NCBI RefSeq assembly: GCF_001544475.1
Contig: NZ_FCNW02000014.1
Coordinates: 62,001 to 126,000 of the forward strand
Reading direction: 5' to 3'
Source of the DNA: Caballeronia humi
GTDB taxonomy: Bacteria; Pseudomonadota; Gammaproteobacteria; Burkholderiales; Burkholderiaceae
DNA length: 64,000 nt
A program made the translations under genes and the position numbers. Positions 47,639 through 58,620 of the stretch are shown in pieces. The notes under the pieces are model-generated. The model saw only the letters and a program-made list of their open reading frames with translations. It was not told the origin of the DNA and did no database searches. Position 1 is the stretch's first letter. Each line of letters begins with the position of its first letter.

Positions 47639-48871
47639 TTAGAAGTTCCCGAGGAACCAGTCCTTCATCCTCGTGAACACCTGTCCCATCGATCCTGACT
47701 GCACCGCGACCTTGCGGCCGCGCATGCGTTGCGAGCGTCCTTCGACGAGCAAGCCCATTGCCGTCGAATAACGCGGATTGCGCACGACATCCGCGAGACC
47801 GCCCGCGTACTCCGGCACGCCGATGCGCACCGGCTTCAGGAAAATGTCTTCGCCGAGCTCGACCATGCCGGGCATCATCGATGCACCGCCGGTCAGCACG
47901 ACGCCGCTGCTCAGCAACTCCTCGTAGCCCGACTCGCGCACGACCTGCTGCACGAGCGAGAACAGCTCCTCGACGCGCGGCTCCACCACCGCCGCCAGCG
48001 CCTGCCGCGACAGCGTGCGCGGACCGCGCTCGCCGAGTCCCGGCACTTCGATCATTTCGTCCGGGTCGGCCAGCGCCTGCTTCGCGATGCCGTAGCTCAC
48101 CTTGATGTCTTCCGCGTCGGGCGTCGGCGTGCGCAGCGCCATCGCGACGTCGCTCGTGATCTGGTCGCCGGCGATCGGGATCACGGCCGTGTGACGGATC
48201 GCGCCTTCGCTGAAGATCGCGATATCGGTCGTGCCGCCGCCGATATCCACGAGCACGACGCCCAGTTCCTTCTCGTCCTCGGTCAGCACCGCCAGCGACG
48301 ACGCGAGCGGTTGCAGAATCAGGTCGTTCACTTCGAGCCCGCAACGGCGCACGCACTTCACGATGTTCTGCGCCGCGCTCACCGCGCCCGTGACGATATG
48401 CACCTTCACTTCCAGCCGGATGCCGCTCATGCCGATCGGCTCGCGCACGTCTTCCTGGCCGTCGATGATGAATTCCTGCGTCAGGATGTGCAGCACCTGC
48501 TGATCGGTCGGGATGTTGATGGCCTTCGCCGTCTCGATCACGCGCGCGACGTCCGTCTGCGTGACTTCCTTGTCCTTGATCGCGACCATGCCGCTCGAAT
48601 TGAAGCTGCGGATATGGCTGCCCGCGATGCCGGTGAACACGTTTGTGATCTTGCAATCGGCCATCAGTTCCGCTTCTTCGAGCGCGCGCTGAATCGACTG
48701 CACCGTGGCCTCGATATTGACCACGACGCCTTTCTTCAACCCCTTCGAATCGTTCTGGCCGAGTCCGATCACCTCGTAGTGGCCTTCGCCCTTTAATTCG
48801 GCGACGATCGCCACCACCTTCGACGTCCCGATGTCGAGGGCGACCAGCAGGTCTTTGTAGTCTTTGCTCAT
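47639..48871 (-). CDS. ftsA: Cell division protein FtsA
   Basis: 410 residues. Actin-fold protein tethering FtsZ to the membrane and signalling to FtsW-FtsI. LDIGTSKVVAIVAE (phosphate 1), SHIRSFNSSG in subdomain 1C, DIGGGTTDIAI (phosphate 2), TGGASMMPG, and C-terminal amphipathic MTS helix MGQVFTRMKDWFLGNF. 27-base gap from ftsQ. Confidence 0.98.
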   Translation of the reverse strand: MSKDYKDLLVALDIGTSKVVAIVAELKGEGHYEVIGLGQNDSKGLKKGVVVNIEATVQSIQRALEEAELMADCKITNVFTGIAGSHIRSFNSSGMVAIKDKEVTQTDVARVIETAKAINIPTDQQVLHILTQEFIIDGQEDVREPIGMSGIRLEVKVHIVTGAVSAAQNIVKCVRRCGLEVNDLILQPLASSLAVLTEDEKELGVVLVDIGGGTTDIAIFSEGAIRHTAVIPIAGDQITSDVAMALRTPTPDAEDIKVSYGIAKQALADPDEMIEVPGLGERGPRTLSRQALAAVVEPRVEELFSLVQQVVRESGYEELLSSGVVLTGGASMMPGMVELGEDIFLKPVRIGVPEYAGGLADVVRNPRYSTAMGLLVEGRSQRMRGRKVAVQSGSMGQVFTRMKDWFLGNF

Positions 48872-48898
48872 AGCGTGCTCATTGCCTGTGATGTCTGC

Positions 48899-49651
48899 TT
48901 ACTTCTTGGCTTTGTCGGTGTCGCTGATGAAACGCATGCCGGCAGCCCGTATTGCGAAGCCGTTCGGATAGCGCAAATCCGCGTATTCGATGTCATTTCC
49001 CCACCGCCCCGTCACCGACGACCACGCCGACACGAAACGGCGGCTGCGGTCGAATAAAGTGTCCTGATTGCGCTCGCGGCCAAGTTCGACCTGCGTGCCG
49101 TTCGAGAGCTTCACCGTCCACGCGAAACGCGGCGACAGGATCACTTCGTCCGGATGCGCGTCGAGCGGCGCGAACCACTTCGTGAAATCGCGATACCGTG
49201 CGACCACTTCCTTCGCCGTGCCTTCCGGGCCGTCGAACGCGGGCAAGTCGTCGTCGAGCTCGCCCTGGTTCGCCGTGAAAAGCTCGCCGTCGACGCTCAC
49301 GAGCTGATCACTGCCCCACGTGCCGAGCGGCTTGAATTCCTCGAGCGTCACGGCGAGCGCATTCGGCCACACGCGGCGCACGCTCGCGTGACGCACCCAC
49401 GGCATCTGTTCGAACGCGGTGCGCGCCGTATCGAGATCGACGGTGAAGAAGTTGCCCTTCAGCCGCCCGACGACGCTCGCGCGCACCGTTGGCGAATTGA
49501 TGTGGGACGTATCCCCGTCGATCTGGATCTCGCGGAGGCGAAACTCGGGACGCTGGATCGCCCAGTACCCCGCGGCGGCCAGCAGCAGGAGCACGAGCAG
49601 CACGTGCAGCGCATTGGCGGCGAGGTTGAGTTGGCGAGCGTTGTTCCACAT
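48899..49651 (-). CDS. ftsQ: Cell division protein FtsQ
   Basis: 250 residues. Short cytosolic tail, single helix (about 13-33, LHVLLVLLLLAAAGYWAI), POTRA domain (about 38-107, FRLREIQIDGDTSHINSPTV) and beta domain to the C-terminus. FtsQ links FtsA-FtsZ to FtsB-FtsL and the synthase complex. Between ddlB and ftsA. Confidence 0.95.
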   Translation of the reverse strand: MWNNARQLNLAANALHVLLVLLLLAAAGYWAIQRPEFRLREIQIDGDTSHINSPTVRASVVGRLKGNFFTVDLDTARTAFEQMPWVRHASVRRVWPNALAVTLEEFKPLGTWGSDQLVSVDGELFTANQGELDDDLPAFDGPEGTAKEVVARYRDFTKWFAPLDAHPDEVILSPRFAWTVKLSNGTQVELGRERNQDTLFDRSRRFVSAWSSVTGRWGNDIEYADLRYPNGFAIRAAGMRFISDTDKAKK

Positions 49652-49669
49652 GTTTCGGCTTCAGTCCTT

Positions 49670-50635
49670 TCAGTTTTTCAGCGTCAGCGACAGCACCTTC
49701 ACGACGAGGTCCTGATAGCTGATCCCGACCGCGCGCGCTGCCTTCGGCGGCAGCGAGTGATCGGTCATGCCAGGCGCCGTGTTCACTTCCAGGAAATACG
49801 GATTGCCGTCCGCATCGAGCATGAAATCGGCGCGGCCCCAGTCGGTGCAGCCGAGCATGTCGAAGGCGCGCTGCGTCAGTTGCTTCATGCGCGTTTCCTC
49901 GGCAGGCGTGAGGCCGCAGGGAATCAGATATTGCGTGTCGTTCGCGATGTACTTCGCGTGGTAGTCGTAGAACTCGCCCGCCGGCACGATCTTGATGACC
50001 GGCAGATCGAGATCGCCCGCGATGCAGCAGGTGAACTCGCCGCCGCCTTCGATGCTCTTCTCGACGATCACGATCTTGTCGAATTTCGCCGCTTCGATGA
50101 GCGCCGGCGCCAGCGCCTCGGCGCTTTTCACTTTGATGACCGCGACGCTCGATCCCTCGCTTGCCGGCTTCACGAAGAGCGGCAGGCCAAGCTTCGCGAC
50201 GATCTCATGCGCGCGCGCGTCGTAGTCGTCACCGCGCAGGACGGTTTCGAACGGCGGCGTCGGCACGCCGGTCTGCTGCCACACGAGCTTGGTGCGCAGC
50301 TTGTCCATGCCGAGCGCCGAGCCGAGCACGCCGCTGCCCGTATAGCGGATGCCGTAGAAATCGAGCGCGCCCTGCAACTGGCCGTTCTCGCCATACCCGC
50401 CGTGCAGCGCGATGAACGCGCGCACGAAACCTTCAGCCTTCAGTTCCGAGAGCGGACGTTCGGCCGGATCGAACGGATGCGCGTCGATGCCTGCGTCGCG
50501 CAGGCCTTGCAGCACGAGGCGTCCGGAATTGAGCGACACCTCGCGCTCGGCCGAATTGCCGCCGAGGAGCACTGCCACCTTGCCGAATGCTTTCGGATCG
50601 ATCTGATTCACGCTTTGGCCCGTTGTTTCGTTCAT
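49670..50635 (-). CDS. ddlB: D-alanine-D-alanine ligase
   Basis: 321 residues from ATG 50635, 5 bases after murC; the longer frame overlaps murC by 37 bases and is less likely. ATP-grasp enzyme making D-Ala-D-Ala. [41 protein letters not shown], and [18 protein letters not shown] carry the nucleotide and Mg sites. No clear ribosome binding site, so re-initiation after murC is likely. Confidence 0.95.
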   Translation of the reverse strand: MNETTGQSVNQIDPKAFGKVAVLLGGNSAEREVSLNSGRLVLQGLRDAGIDAHPFDPAERPLSELKAEGFVRAFIALHGGYGENGQLQGALDFYGIRYTGSGVLGSALGMDKLRTKLVWQQTGVPTPPFETVLRGDDYDARAHEIVAKLGLPLFVKPASEGSSVAVIKVKSAEALAPALIEAAKFDKIVIVEKSIEGGGEFTCCIAGDLDLPVIKIVPAGEFYDYHAKYIANDTQYLIPCGLTPAEETRMKQLTQRAFDMLGCTDWGRADFMLDADGNPYFLEVNTAPGMTDHSLPPKAARAVGISYQDLVVKVLSLTLKN

Positions 50636-50640
50636 TTCAG

Positions 50641-52032
50641 TTATTGCGATTGCTGTTCTTGCGTGATGCGCCCGCACACGCCGCCGATCGACCCCGCGCC
50701 CATCGTGATCACCACGTCGCCGTTACGCGCGATAGTGGCGAGCGCGTCCGGCATCTCATCGACCGTTTCGACGAACACCGGCTCGACCTTCCCCGCGACG
50801 CGAATCGCGCGCGCGAGCGCCCGGCCGTCGGCGGCGACGATTGGCGCTTCCCCCGCCGAATAGACTTCGGTGAGCACGAGCGCATCGACGGTGGAGAGCA
50901 CTTTCACGAAGTCCTCGAAACAGTCGCGCGTGCGCGTGAAGCGATGCGGCTGGAACGCAAGCACGAGCCGCCGGCCGGGAAACGCGCCGCGCGCCGCCGC
51001 GACCGTCGCGGCCATTTCGACCGGGTGATGGCCGTAGTCGTCGATCAGCGTGTACGCGCCGCCGTTCACCTTCACTTCGCCGTAGCGCTGGAAGCGCCGG
51101 CCCACGCCGTTGAATTCCGCTAGCGCACGCTGGATATCGGCATCCGCGACTTCGAGTTCGGTCGCGATCGCGATCGCCGCCAGCGCGTTCTGCACGTTGT
51201 GCGTGCCCGGCAGGTTCAGCGTGATGTCGAGAGGCGGCGCGTCTTCGCGCAGCGTCGTGAAGTGCATGCGGCCGTCGCGCGCCTCGACGTTCACCGCGCG
51301 CACCTGCGCCTCGGCGCCGAGACCGTAGCGAATGATCGGCTTCGACACGAACGGCAGGATCTCGCGCACATTCGGATCGTCGACGCACAGCACCGCGATG
51401 CCATAGAACGGCAACCGGTGCGTGAATTCGATGAACGCCTGCTTGAGCCGCGCGAAGTCGTGGCCGTAGGTGTCCATGTGATCGGCGTCGATGTTCGTGA
51501 TTACTTCGATCACCGGAAAGAGATTCAGGAACGATGCGTCCGACTCGTCGGCTTCCGCGACGATGAAGTCGCCCGTGCCGAGCCGCGCATTCGCGCCCGC
51601 ACTGATCAGGCGCCCGCCGATCACGAAGGTCGGATCGAGCCCGCCCGCCGCGAGCACGCTCGCGACGAGCGAGGTCGTCGTGGTCTTGCCGTGCGTGCCG
51701 GCGATCGCGATGCCCTGCTTCAGGCGCATCAGTTCAGCGAGCATCACTGCGCGCGGCACGATCGGAATCCGGCGATGGCGCGCGGCGAGCACTTCGGGAT
51801 TGTCGGACCGCACGGCCGTTGACACGACGACCGCGTTCGCGCCTTCGATGTTCTGCGCGTCATGCCCGACGGCGACGCGCGCGCCGAGCCCGATCAGCCG
51901 CTCGGTGACCGCGTTCTTCGAGAGATCGGAGCCGCTCACCTGATAGCCGAGGTTGAGCAGCACTTCGGCGATGCCGCTCATCCCCGCGCCACCGATTCCG
52001 ACAAAGTGAATATGCTTGACGATGTGTTTCAT
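50641..52032 (-). CDS. murC: UDP-N-acetylmuramate-L-alanine ligase
   Basis: 463 residues from ATG 52032 with AAGGA 6 bases upstream. Adds L-Ala to UDP-MurNAc. [14 protein letters not shown] at the N-terminus, P-loop GTHGKTTTT (about 111-119), EADESDASF, and [10 protein letters not shown] in the C-terminal domain. Starts within the stop of murG (ATGA overlap). Confidence 0.98.
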   Translation of the reverse strand: MKHIVKHIHFVGIGGAGMSGIAEVLLNLGYQVSGSDLSKNAVTERLIGLGARVAVGHDAQNIEGANAVVVSTAVRSDNPEVLAARHRRIPIVPRAVMLAELMRLKQGIAIAGTHGKTTTTSLVASVLAAGGLDPTFVIGGRLISAGANARLGTGDFIVAEADESDASFLNLFPVIEVITNIDADHMDTYGHDFARLKQAFIEFTHRLPFYGIAVLCVDDPNVREILPFVSKPIIRYGLGAEAQVRAVNVEARDGRMHFTTLREDAPPLDITLNLPGTHNVQNALAAIAIATELEVADADIQRALAEFNGVGRRFQRYGEVKVNGGAYTLIDDYGHHPVEMAATVAAARGAFPGRRLVLAFQPHRFTRTRDCFEDFVKVLSTVDALVLTEVYSAGEAPIVAADGRALARAIRVAGKVEPVFVETVDEMPDALATIARNGDVVITMGAGSIGGVCGRITQEQQSQ

Positions 52033-53171
52033 TTCGAATCCTTCAGCGCTTCGGCGCTTTCGCCCACGCCCATGCTCATGCCGGCGACGTCGGCGCATAC
52101 CTTGGCGACGCGCTCGGTCGCGTCGGGTTTCGCCAGTTCGCGCGAACGCACGGCCATTTCGGCGAGCGATGCGCGCGTCTGGCTCTGCAACCAACCGGCG
52201 AGTGTGTCCGCCGTGAGGTCGCGTTGCTGTATCAGTTGCGCCGCGCCGTTCTTTTCGAGGAACGCGGCATTCGTGGTCTGGTGATCGTCGACGGCAAACG
52301 GGAACGGCACGAAGAGCGCCGCCACGCCGACCGCCGCGATCTCGGAGACCGTCATCGCGCCCGAGCGGCAGATCACGAGATCGGCGGCCGCGTAGGCGCT
52401 CGCCATGTCTTCGATGAACGGCACAAGTTGCAGGTCTTCGCCGCGCTGCAATCCGGCCGCCGCGTAGTTCGCTTCGAGCGCTTCGATATGCTTCGCGCCC
52501 GCCTGATGCACGATGCGCGGACGCATCGAAGGATCGAGCAGGGCGATGGCTTTAGGCACCGTTTCGTTCAACGCCGCCGCGCCCAGACTGCCGCCGACGA
52601 TCAGCACGGAAAGCGGCCCGGAGCGAGCGGCGTAGCGTTCTTTGGGTGACAACGCGCGCGCAAGTTCCGCACGAATCGGATTACCGGTCCATTCGGCGTT
52701 CGGCAGCGCGTTCGGGAACGCAACCAGTACGCGTTTCGCAAGATGCGCGAGCACTTTGTTCGCGAGTCCCGCGATCGAATTCTGTTCGTGCAGCACGAGC
52801 GGGCAGCCCGCGAGCTTCGTCATCAGGCCGGCCGGGAACGTGATGTAACCGCCCATGCCGAGCACGACGTCCGGCTTCACGCGGCGCAGCGCCGCGAGGC
52901 TTTGCGAGCATGCGCGCATGAGGTTCACGGGCAGCATCAGCTTCGTCGTGATGCCTTTGCCGCGCACGCCGCCGAAGCGCACGTATTCCATCGGGATGCC
53001 GTGCTTCGGGACGAGCGTCGCTTCCATGCCCGCCGCGTTGCCGAGCCAGACCACGCGCCAGCCGCGCGCCTGCATCCAGTGGGCGACCGCGAGCCCCGGG
53101 AACACGTGTCCGCCGGTGCCGCCCGCCATCACCATCAGCGTGCGCGAGCCGCGTGCGCCCGATGCGCTCAT
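52029..53171 (-). CDS. murG: UDP-GlcNAc:lipid I GlcNAc transferase MurG
   Basis: 380 residues from ATG 53171 with GGAGGGAAGG just upstream. Peripheral membrane GT-B enzyme making lipid II. Glycine loop [14 protein letters not shown] (about 18-31), [25 protein letters not shown], and donor motif [15 protein letters not shown] plus [13 protein letters not shown]. 4-bp overlaps with ftsW and murC. Confidence 0.98.
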   Translation of the reverse strand: MSASGARGSRTLMVMAGGTGGHVFPGLAVAHWMQARGWRVVWLGNAAGMEATLVPKHGIPMEYVRFGGVRGKGITTKLMLPVNLMRACSQSLAALRRVKPDVVLGMGGYITFPAGLMTKLAGCPLVLHEQNSIAGLANKVLAHLAKRVLVAFPNALPNAEWTGNPIRAELARALSPKERYAARSGPLSVLIVGGSLGAAALNETVPKAIALLDPSMRPRIVHQAGAKHIEALEANYAAAGLQRGEDLQLVPFIEDMASAYAAADLVICRSGAMTVSEIAAVGVAALFVPFPFAVDDHQTTNAAFLEKNGAAQLIQQRDLTADTLAGWLQSQTRASLAEMAVRSRELAKPDATERVAKVCADVAGMSMGVGESAEALKDSK

Positions 53172-54481
53172 ACCTTCCCTCCGCGCATCAGCACTCGATT
53201 CTCGTAGTCCACGCGCATCAGCACCGCGAGCGCGACGCAATTCAGCAAGATGCCCGAGCCGCCGTAACTGACGAGCGGCAACGTGAGGCCCTTCGTCGGC
53301 AGGAGGCCGAGGTTCACGCCCATGTTGATGAAGGTCTGCGCGCCGAACCAGATGCCGACGCCTTTCGCCATCAGCCCCGCGAACGTGCGATCGAGCGCGA
53401 GCGCCTGACGGCCGATCTCGAACGCGCGCCGCACGATCCAGTAGAACATCAGGATCACGACGATCACGCCGATAAAGCCCAGTTCCTCGCCGATCACCGC
53501 GAGGATGAAATCGGTATGCGCTTCGGGCAGGTAGTTGAGCTTCTCGACGCTGCCGCCGAGTCCCACGCCGAACCATTCGCCGCGCCCGAACGCGATCAGC
53601 GAGTGCGTCAGCTGATAGGCCTTGCCTTGCGCGTAACGGTCGTCCCACGGATCGAGGTAGGCGAAGATCCGCTCGCGACGCCACGGCGATGCCCACACGA
53701 GCAGCGCGAACGTGCCGACCGCCGTCGCGACGAGCCCGCCGAACAGCTTGCCGTTCACGCCGCCGAGAAACAGCACGCCCATCGCGATCGCCGCGATCAC
53801 CATGAATGCGCCCATGTCCGGCTCGAGCAGCAGCAACGCCCCGACCGCGCCGACCGCGACCGCCATCGGCAAAAAGCCGCGGCCGAAGCTATGCATGAAC
53901 TCTTGCTTGCGCACGGTGTAGTTGGCGGCGTAGATCGTCACAGCGAGCTTCATGATTTCCGACGGCTGCATGTTCGTGATGCCGAGCGGAATCCAGCGCC
54001 GCGCGCCGTTCACGCCCTTGCCGAGGTGCGGGACCAGCACGATCACGAGCAGCACCAGCGCGGCGAGGAAGAGCTTTGGCGCGTATTTGTCCCACGCGGA
54101 GACCGGAATCTTGAACGCGACGATCGCGCCGACCACGGCGGTGGTCACCGAGATCAGGTGGCGCACGAGAAAGTGGTAGTCACGGTATTGCGCGTATTTC
54201 GGCGAATCGGGCATGGCGATCGATGCCGAATACACCATCACGATGCCGAGTGCGAGCAGCGCGATCGTCACCCAAAGCAGCGAGTGATCGTAATCGAGCA
54301 GGCGCGAGCGGACCGGGCGCACACCGTTGACGGCGCTCGAAATGCCGCCGTCGCGTTCCGCCGTGTGCGCGCCGCCGAGGTTGCTCGTGCGGCTCATGCG
54401 GCCGCCGAGCGCGGCGCTGTCGTTGGCGACCGCGTTGCGCTGTCCCGTGAGTTTCGATCCAAAGCGTTCGGACCAGCTCAT
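53168..54481 (-). CDS. ftsW: SEDS peptidoglycan glycosyltransferase FtsW
   Basis: 437 residues, ATG at 54481 overlapping the murD stop by 4 bp. Ten-helix inner-membrane protein polymerising lipid II with FtsI. Extended cytosolic N-terminus of about 60 residues rich in Arg/Ser. [29 protein letters not shown], the catalytic-Asp loop around [16 protein letters not shown] and [19 protein letters not shown] near the end are conserved. Confidence 0.97.
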   Translation of the reverse strand: MSWSERFGSKLTGQRNAVANDSAALGGRMSRTSNLGGAHTAERDGGISSAVNGVRPVRSRLLDYDHSLLWVTIALLALGIVMVYSASIAMPDSPKYAQYRDYHFLVRHLISVTTAVVGAIVAFKIPVSAWDKYAPKLFLAALVLLVIVLVPHLGKGVNGARRWIPLGITNMQPSEIMKLAVTIYAANYTVRKQEFMHSFGRGFLPMAVAVGAVGALLLLEPDMGAFMVIAAIAMGVLFLGGVNGKLFGGLVATAVGTFALLVWASPWRRERIFAYLDPWDDRYAQGKAYQLTHSLIAFGRGEWFGVGLGGSVEKLNYLPEAHTDFILAVIGEELGFIGVIVVILMFYWIVRRAFEIGRQALALDRTFAGLMAKGVGIWFGAQTFINMGVNLGLLPTKGLTLPLVSYGGSGILLNCVALAVLMRVDYENRVLMRGGKV

Positions 54482-55983
54482 AGCATCACTCCCCGCACGG
54501 CGGCGATTTCTTCGATCGCGTGACGAAACACGTCCGCGCGATGTGCGTAGTTCCTGAACATGTCGAGGCTCGCGCACGCCGGCGAGAGCAGCACGGCGTC
54601 GCCCGGTTGCGCGAGTTGCGTGGCGGCTTGCGTCGCCGCTTCGAGCGTCGCGTGGTCCTGCAGTTCGACGCCGGTTTCCGCCAGCACCTCGCGGATACGG
54701 GGCGCATCGCGTCCGATCAGCATCACCGCGCGGCACCAGCGCGCGACGGGCGCGACGAGCGGCGAGAAATCCTGCCCCTTGCCGTCGCCGCCGGCGATCA
54801 GCACGACGCGCTGCGCGAGCCCGTCGAGCGCCGCGACGGTCGCGCCGACGTTGGTGCCCTTGCTGTCGTCGACGTAATCGATGCCGTCGATTTGCGCGAT
54901 CACTTCCACGCGATGTGGCTCACCGCGATATTCGCGCAAGCCGTGCAGGAGCGCGGCGAGCGGCAAGCCGATCGCGCGCGCGAGCGCCAGTGCCGCCAGC
55001 GCGTTAGCCGCGTTGTGCAAGCCGCGGATACGCAATGCGTCGGCGGGCATCAGGCGCTTCGAGAACAAATCCGGCGCGGCGGCTTCCTGCTTGCGGCGGC
55101 GCGTTGGCGCGGGCTCGTCGCTGGCGTCGCGGTCGTGTCCTTGCGCGAGCCACAGGATGTCGTTGTCGCGCAGCAGACCGTAGTCGCCCACCCGCGCCGG
55201 TTCGTCCAGGCCAAACGTCACCACGCTCGGCGAGCCTTGCGCGAGCGCCATGGTGCGGGCGTCGTCGCGGTTCAGCACGCGGACAGTACGCGTGCCGAAA
55301 ATGCGGCCCTTGGCTGCCGCGTAGGCGTCGAGGCCGCCGTGCCAGTCGAGGTGATCCTGCGTGATATTCAGCACGGCGGCAGCGTCCGGAGCGAACGTGT
55401 GCGCCGTCTCAAGCTGAAAACTCGACAATTCGAGCACCCAGACATCGGGCAGCGCGGTGTTGTCGATGGCGTCGGAAAGCTTGTCCAGCATGGCCGGGCT
55501 GATATTGCCCGCCACGGCCACCGTCTTGCCCGCGCGCTCGCAGAGCAGGCCCGTGAGCGCGGTGGTCGTGGTTTTGCCGTTGGTCCCGGTGATCGCGACG
55601 ACTTTCGGCGCGTACCCGTTCACCGCAAGCGACCGGAGCGCCTGCGCGAACAGTTCGAGTTCGCCCCACACGGGAATGCCGCGTTCGCGGGCGGCATCGA
55701 TGAGCGGTCTGAGATCTTCAGCCAGCGGTGACAGCCCCGGGCTGATCGCGACGATTTCGATACCGCCGTCCAGCAGCGCAGGCGTAAACGCGCCACCGAC
55801 GAACTCTGCGTCGATCTTGTGAGCCGCCAGTTCGGAAAGGTTGGGCGGCGTCTCCCGCGTATCGGCGATCCGCAGCCGGCACGCGTGCCTGGCGCACCAG
55901 CGCGCCATCGCGAGGCCGGATTCACCGAGCCCCAGCACGAGCACCATCGGACTTTGCCGATCCAGAAACTTCTCGCCAAACAT
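54478..55983 (-). CDS. murD: UDP-N-acetylmuramoylalanine-D-glutamate ligase
   Basis: 501 residues from ATG 55983 ([29 protein letters not shown]). Adds D-Glu. P-loop GTNGKTTTT (about 132-140), [11 protein letters not shown], and [11 protein letters not shown] in the C-terminal domain. An inserted acidic/Arg-rich stretch around residues 277-305 ([21 protein letters not shown]) makes it about 60 residues longer than E. coli MurD. 26-base gap from mraY. Confidence 0.97.
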   Translation of the reverse strand: MFGEKFLDRQSPMVLVLGLGESGLAMARWCARHACRLRIADTRETPPNLSELAAHKIDAEFVGGAFTPALLDGGIEIVAISPGLSPLAEDLRPLIDAARERGIPVWGELELFAQALRSLAVNGYAPKVVAITGTNGKTTTTALTGLLCERAGKTVAVAGNISPAMLDKLSDAIDNTALPDVWVLELSSFQLETAHTFAPDAAAVLNITQDHLDWHGGLDAYAAAKGRIFGTRTVRVLNRDDARTMALAQGSPSVVTFGLDEPARVGDYGLLRDNDILWLAQGHDRDASDEPAPTRRRKQEAAAPDLFSKRLMPADALRIRGLHNAANALAALALARAIGLPLAALLHGLREYRGEPHRVEVIAQIDGIDYVDDSKGTNVGATVAALDGLAQRVVLIAGGDGKGQDFSPLVAPVARWCRAVMLIGRDAPRIREVLAETGVELQDHATLEAATQAATQLAQPGDAVLLSPACASLDMFRNYAHRADVFRHAIEEIAAVRGVML

Positions 55984-56009
55984 CGCTTTAACCTTTCTCT
56001 GACAACGAT

Positions 56010-57179
56010 TCAACGCAACTTGAGCGTGGAGAGCCCGAAGAGACACAACATCAGCGTGATGATCCAGAAACGCACGACGACCTGCGTTTCGGTCCAGCCC
56101 GACAACTCATAGTGGTGATGCAGCGGCGCCATCTTGAAGACGCGCCGTCCTTCGCCGTAGCGGCGCTTCGTGTACTTGAACCAGAACACCTGCAGCATCA
56201 CCGACAGCGTTTCCGCCACGAAAATACCGCCCATGATGAAGAGCACGATTTCCTGCCGCACGATCACGGCGATCGTGCCGAGCGCGCCGCCGAGCGCGAG
56301 CGCGCCGACATCGCCCATGAAAACCTGCGCGGGGTGCGTGTTGTACCAGAGGAACGCTAGCCCCGCGCCGCCCATCGCCGAGCAGAAAATCAGCAGTTCG
56401 CCCGCGCCGGGAATGTGCGGGAACAGCAGGTATTTCGAGTACACCGAGCTGCCCATCACGTAAGCGAACGCGCCAAGCGATGCGCCCACCAGCACGACGG
56501 GCATGATCACAAGGCCGTCGAGACCGTCGGTGAGATTCACGGCGTTGCTCGCGCCGACGATCACGAAATACGTCAGCGCGATGAAGCCCCACACGCCTAG
56601 CGGATAGCTGATCGCCTTGACGAACGGCAGCATCAGGTCGGCGCGCGCGGGCAGGCCCATCGAAAGGCCGCTCCTCACCCACGCCATGAAGAGATCGAAG
56701 ACGCGTGCGTTGTTCGCCTCGGACACGCTGAACGCCAGATACACGGCCGCGAACAAGCCGATCACCGATTGCCAGAAATATTTCTCGCGCGACGACATCC
56801 CGCGCGGGTCCTTGTGGACCACCTTGCGGTAGTCGTCCACCCAGCCAATCACGCCGTAGCCGAACGTGACGAGCATCACGATCCACACGAAGCGGTTCGT
56901 GAGATCGGCCCAGAGCAGCGTCGACACGGCGATGCCGAGCAGGATCAAAACGCCGCCCATCGTCGGCGTGCCGGATTTGACGAGATGCGTCTGCGGGCCG
57001 TCCTTGCGCACGGCCTGGCCGACTTTCATCGCCGTCAGTTTGCGGATCACCCACGGTCCGCAAACGAGGCCGATCAGAAGCGCCGTCGCCGTGGCACCCA
57101 CGGCGCGGAACGTGATGTAGATGAACACGCGCATGAAGCTGGCGTCATTCTGGAGCCATTGCGCGAGTGCGAGTAGCAT
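56010..57179 (-). CDS. mraY: Phospho-N-acetylmuramoyl-pentapeptide-transferase MraY
   Basis: 389 residues, about ten membrane helices. Moves phospho-MurNAc-pentapeptide to undecaprenyl phosphate to give lipid I. GTPTMGG near residue 75, DDYRKV (the Asp-rich loop, about 115), [12 protein letters not shown] (about 210-221), and [15 protein letters not shown] plus the HHHYE motif near residue 360. 19-base gap from murF. Confidence 0.98.
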   Translation of the reverse strand: MLLALAQWLQNDASFMRVFIYITFRAVGATATALLIGLVCGPWVIRKLTAMKVGQAVRKDGPQTHLVKSGTPTMGGVLILLGIAVSTLLWADLTNRFVWIVMLVTFGYGVIGWVDDYRKVVHKDPRGMSSREKYFWQSVIGLFAAVYLAFSVSEANNARVFDLFMAWVRSGLSMGLPARADLMLPFVKAISYPLGVWGFIALTYFVIVGASNAVNLTDGLDGLVIMPVVLVGASLGAFAYVMGSSVYSKYLLFPHIPGAGELLIFCSAMGGAGLAFLWYNTHPAQVFMGDVGALALGGALGTIAVIVRQEIVLFIMGGIFVAETLSVMLQVFWFKYTKRRYGEGRRVFKMAPLHHHYELSGWTETQVVVRFWIITLMLCLFGLSTLKLR

Positions 57180-57198
57180 GCTGGTCCTTCTCTTCTAT

Positions 57199-58620
57199 TC
57201 AGTGTGCGCCGGGCGCTGTGCCCGGAGCGGGTTGGTGTGGACTCGTCACGGCGTCCACCACGCGTTCCATCTGCATGAAACGCGAGCCTTTCACGAGAAA
57301 CGTTGCGCCAGGTCCGAAACCGGCGCGCTTCAGTGCTGCAATGAGTTCCTGCACATCGGTGAAGTGCTTCGCGCTCTTGTTCGATGCCGCCGAATGGAAC
57401 GCCTTCGCCGACGCGGCGCTGGCGTCGCCTAACGCGTAGAGCGCGTCGATGCCGCGTTCCGCCGCATACGCGCCGACTTCGCGATGAAACGCCGGACCCT
57501 GGTCGCCGACTTCGCCCATGTCGCCCATCACGAGGACGCGCGGCGACGCCTGCGCTGCCAGCACGTCGATGGCGGCGCGCATCGAATCCGGGTTCGAGTT
57601 GTACGTATCATCGATGACGGTCGCGCCTTCGATCGCTTCAATGGCCGCGCGCTTCACCTGCAGGCGCCCTTTCACCGGCTCGAAAGCTTCGAGACCGCGC
57701 TTGATCGCATCGAGCGAAACGCCCGCTGCCAATGCCGCCGACGTTGCCGCGAGCGCGTTGCGCGCGTTGTGCTCGCCGAGCACGCGCAGCGCGACCGTGA
57801 GCGGGCCCTGCGGCGTGACGATTTCGACGTTGGTCCCTTCGACGCGGCCCGTCACCGCCGCCTTCGACGGATCGCCGGACAGCGCGAAGTCGATGATCGG
57901 ATTGCCCGTCGCGGCGACACGCCAGATGCTGGCGTAGGCATCGTCGGCGGGGAAAACAGCCGTGCCGGTCTCGCCGAGCGCGTGGATCACCGACGCGTGC
58001 TCCAGCGCGACCGCTTCGACGGTCGCCATGAATTCCTGATGCTCGCGCTGCGCGTTGTTCACGACCGCAACCGTCGGCGCCGCGATCTTGCCGAGCGCGT
58101 CGGTTTCGCCTGGGTGGTTCATGCCGAGCTCGACCACGGCGAGCCGATGCTGCGCATTCAGACGAAACAACGTGAGCGGCAAACCGATGTCATTGTTGAA
58201 ATTGCCCGCCGTCGCCATGCGCGCTTCGACGCCGACCGCCGCCGCAAAGATCGACGCGATCATTTCCTTGACCGTCGTCTTGCCGTTGCTGCCGGTGACG
58301 GCAACGAGCGGCATCGTGAAGCGCTTGCGCCATCCGTTCGCAAGCGCACCGAGCGCCGCGCGCGTGTCCTTTACCTTGATGACAGGAAGGGACACATCAG
58401 CGGGCACGCGTGAAACAAGTGCCGCCGAGGTCCCGCGCTCCGCCACCTGTTTCAGGAAATCATGCGCATCGAAACGATCGCCCTTCACCGCGACGAACAG
58501 ATCCCCGACCTGTGCCGTGCGGCTATCCGTCGAGACGCGGTCGAACGCGACGTTTTCATCGCCAACGACGACAGCGCCCGGAATCAGCGTGGCGGCTTCG
58601 CGCAAGGTGAACATCGTCAT
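57199..58620 (-). CDS. murF: UDP-MurNAc-tripeptide:D-Ala-D-Ala ligase
   Basis: 473 residues; ATG at 58620 overlaps the murE stop (ATGA), another ATG two codons later could serve. Adds D-Ala-D-Ala to the tripeptide. P-loop GSNGKTTVKE (about 108-117), GMNHPGE, GEHNARNALAA, and DDTYNSNPDSMRAA. Pro/Gly-rich tail ends APGTAPGAH. Confidence 0.97.
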   Translation of the reverse strand: MTMFTLREAATLIPGAVVVGDENVAFDRVSTDSRTAQVGDLFVAVKGDRFDAHDFLKQVAERGTSAALVSRVPADVSLPVIKVKDTRAALGALANGWRKRFTMPLVAVTGSNGKTTVKEMIASIFAAAVGVEARMATAGNFNNDIGLPLTLFRLNAQHRLAVVELGMNHPGETDALGKIAAPTVAVVNNAQREHQEFMATVEAVALEHASVIHALGETGTAVFPADDAYASIWRVAATGNPIIDFALSGDPSKAAVTGRVEGTNVEIVTPQGPLTVALRVLGEHNARNALAATSAALAAGVSLDAIKRGLEAFEPVKGRLQVKRAAIEAIEGATVIDDTYNSNPDSMRAAIDVLAAQASPRVLVMGDMGEVGDQGPAFHREVGAYAAERGIDALYALGDASAASAKAFHSAASNKSAKHFTDVQELIAALKRAGFGPGATFLVKGSRFMQMERVVDAVTSPHQPAPGTAPGAH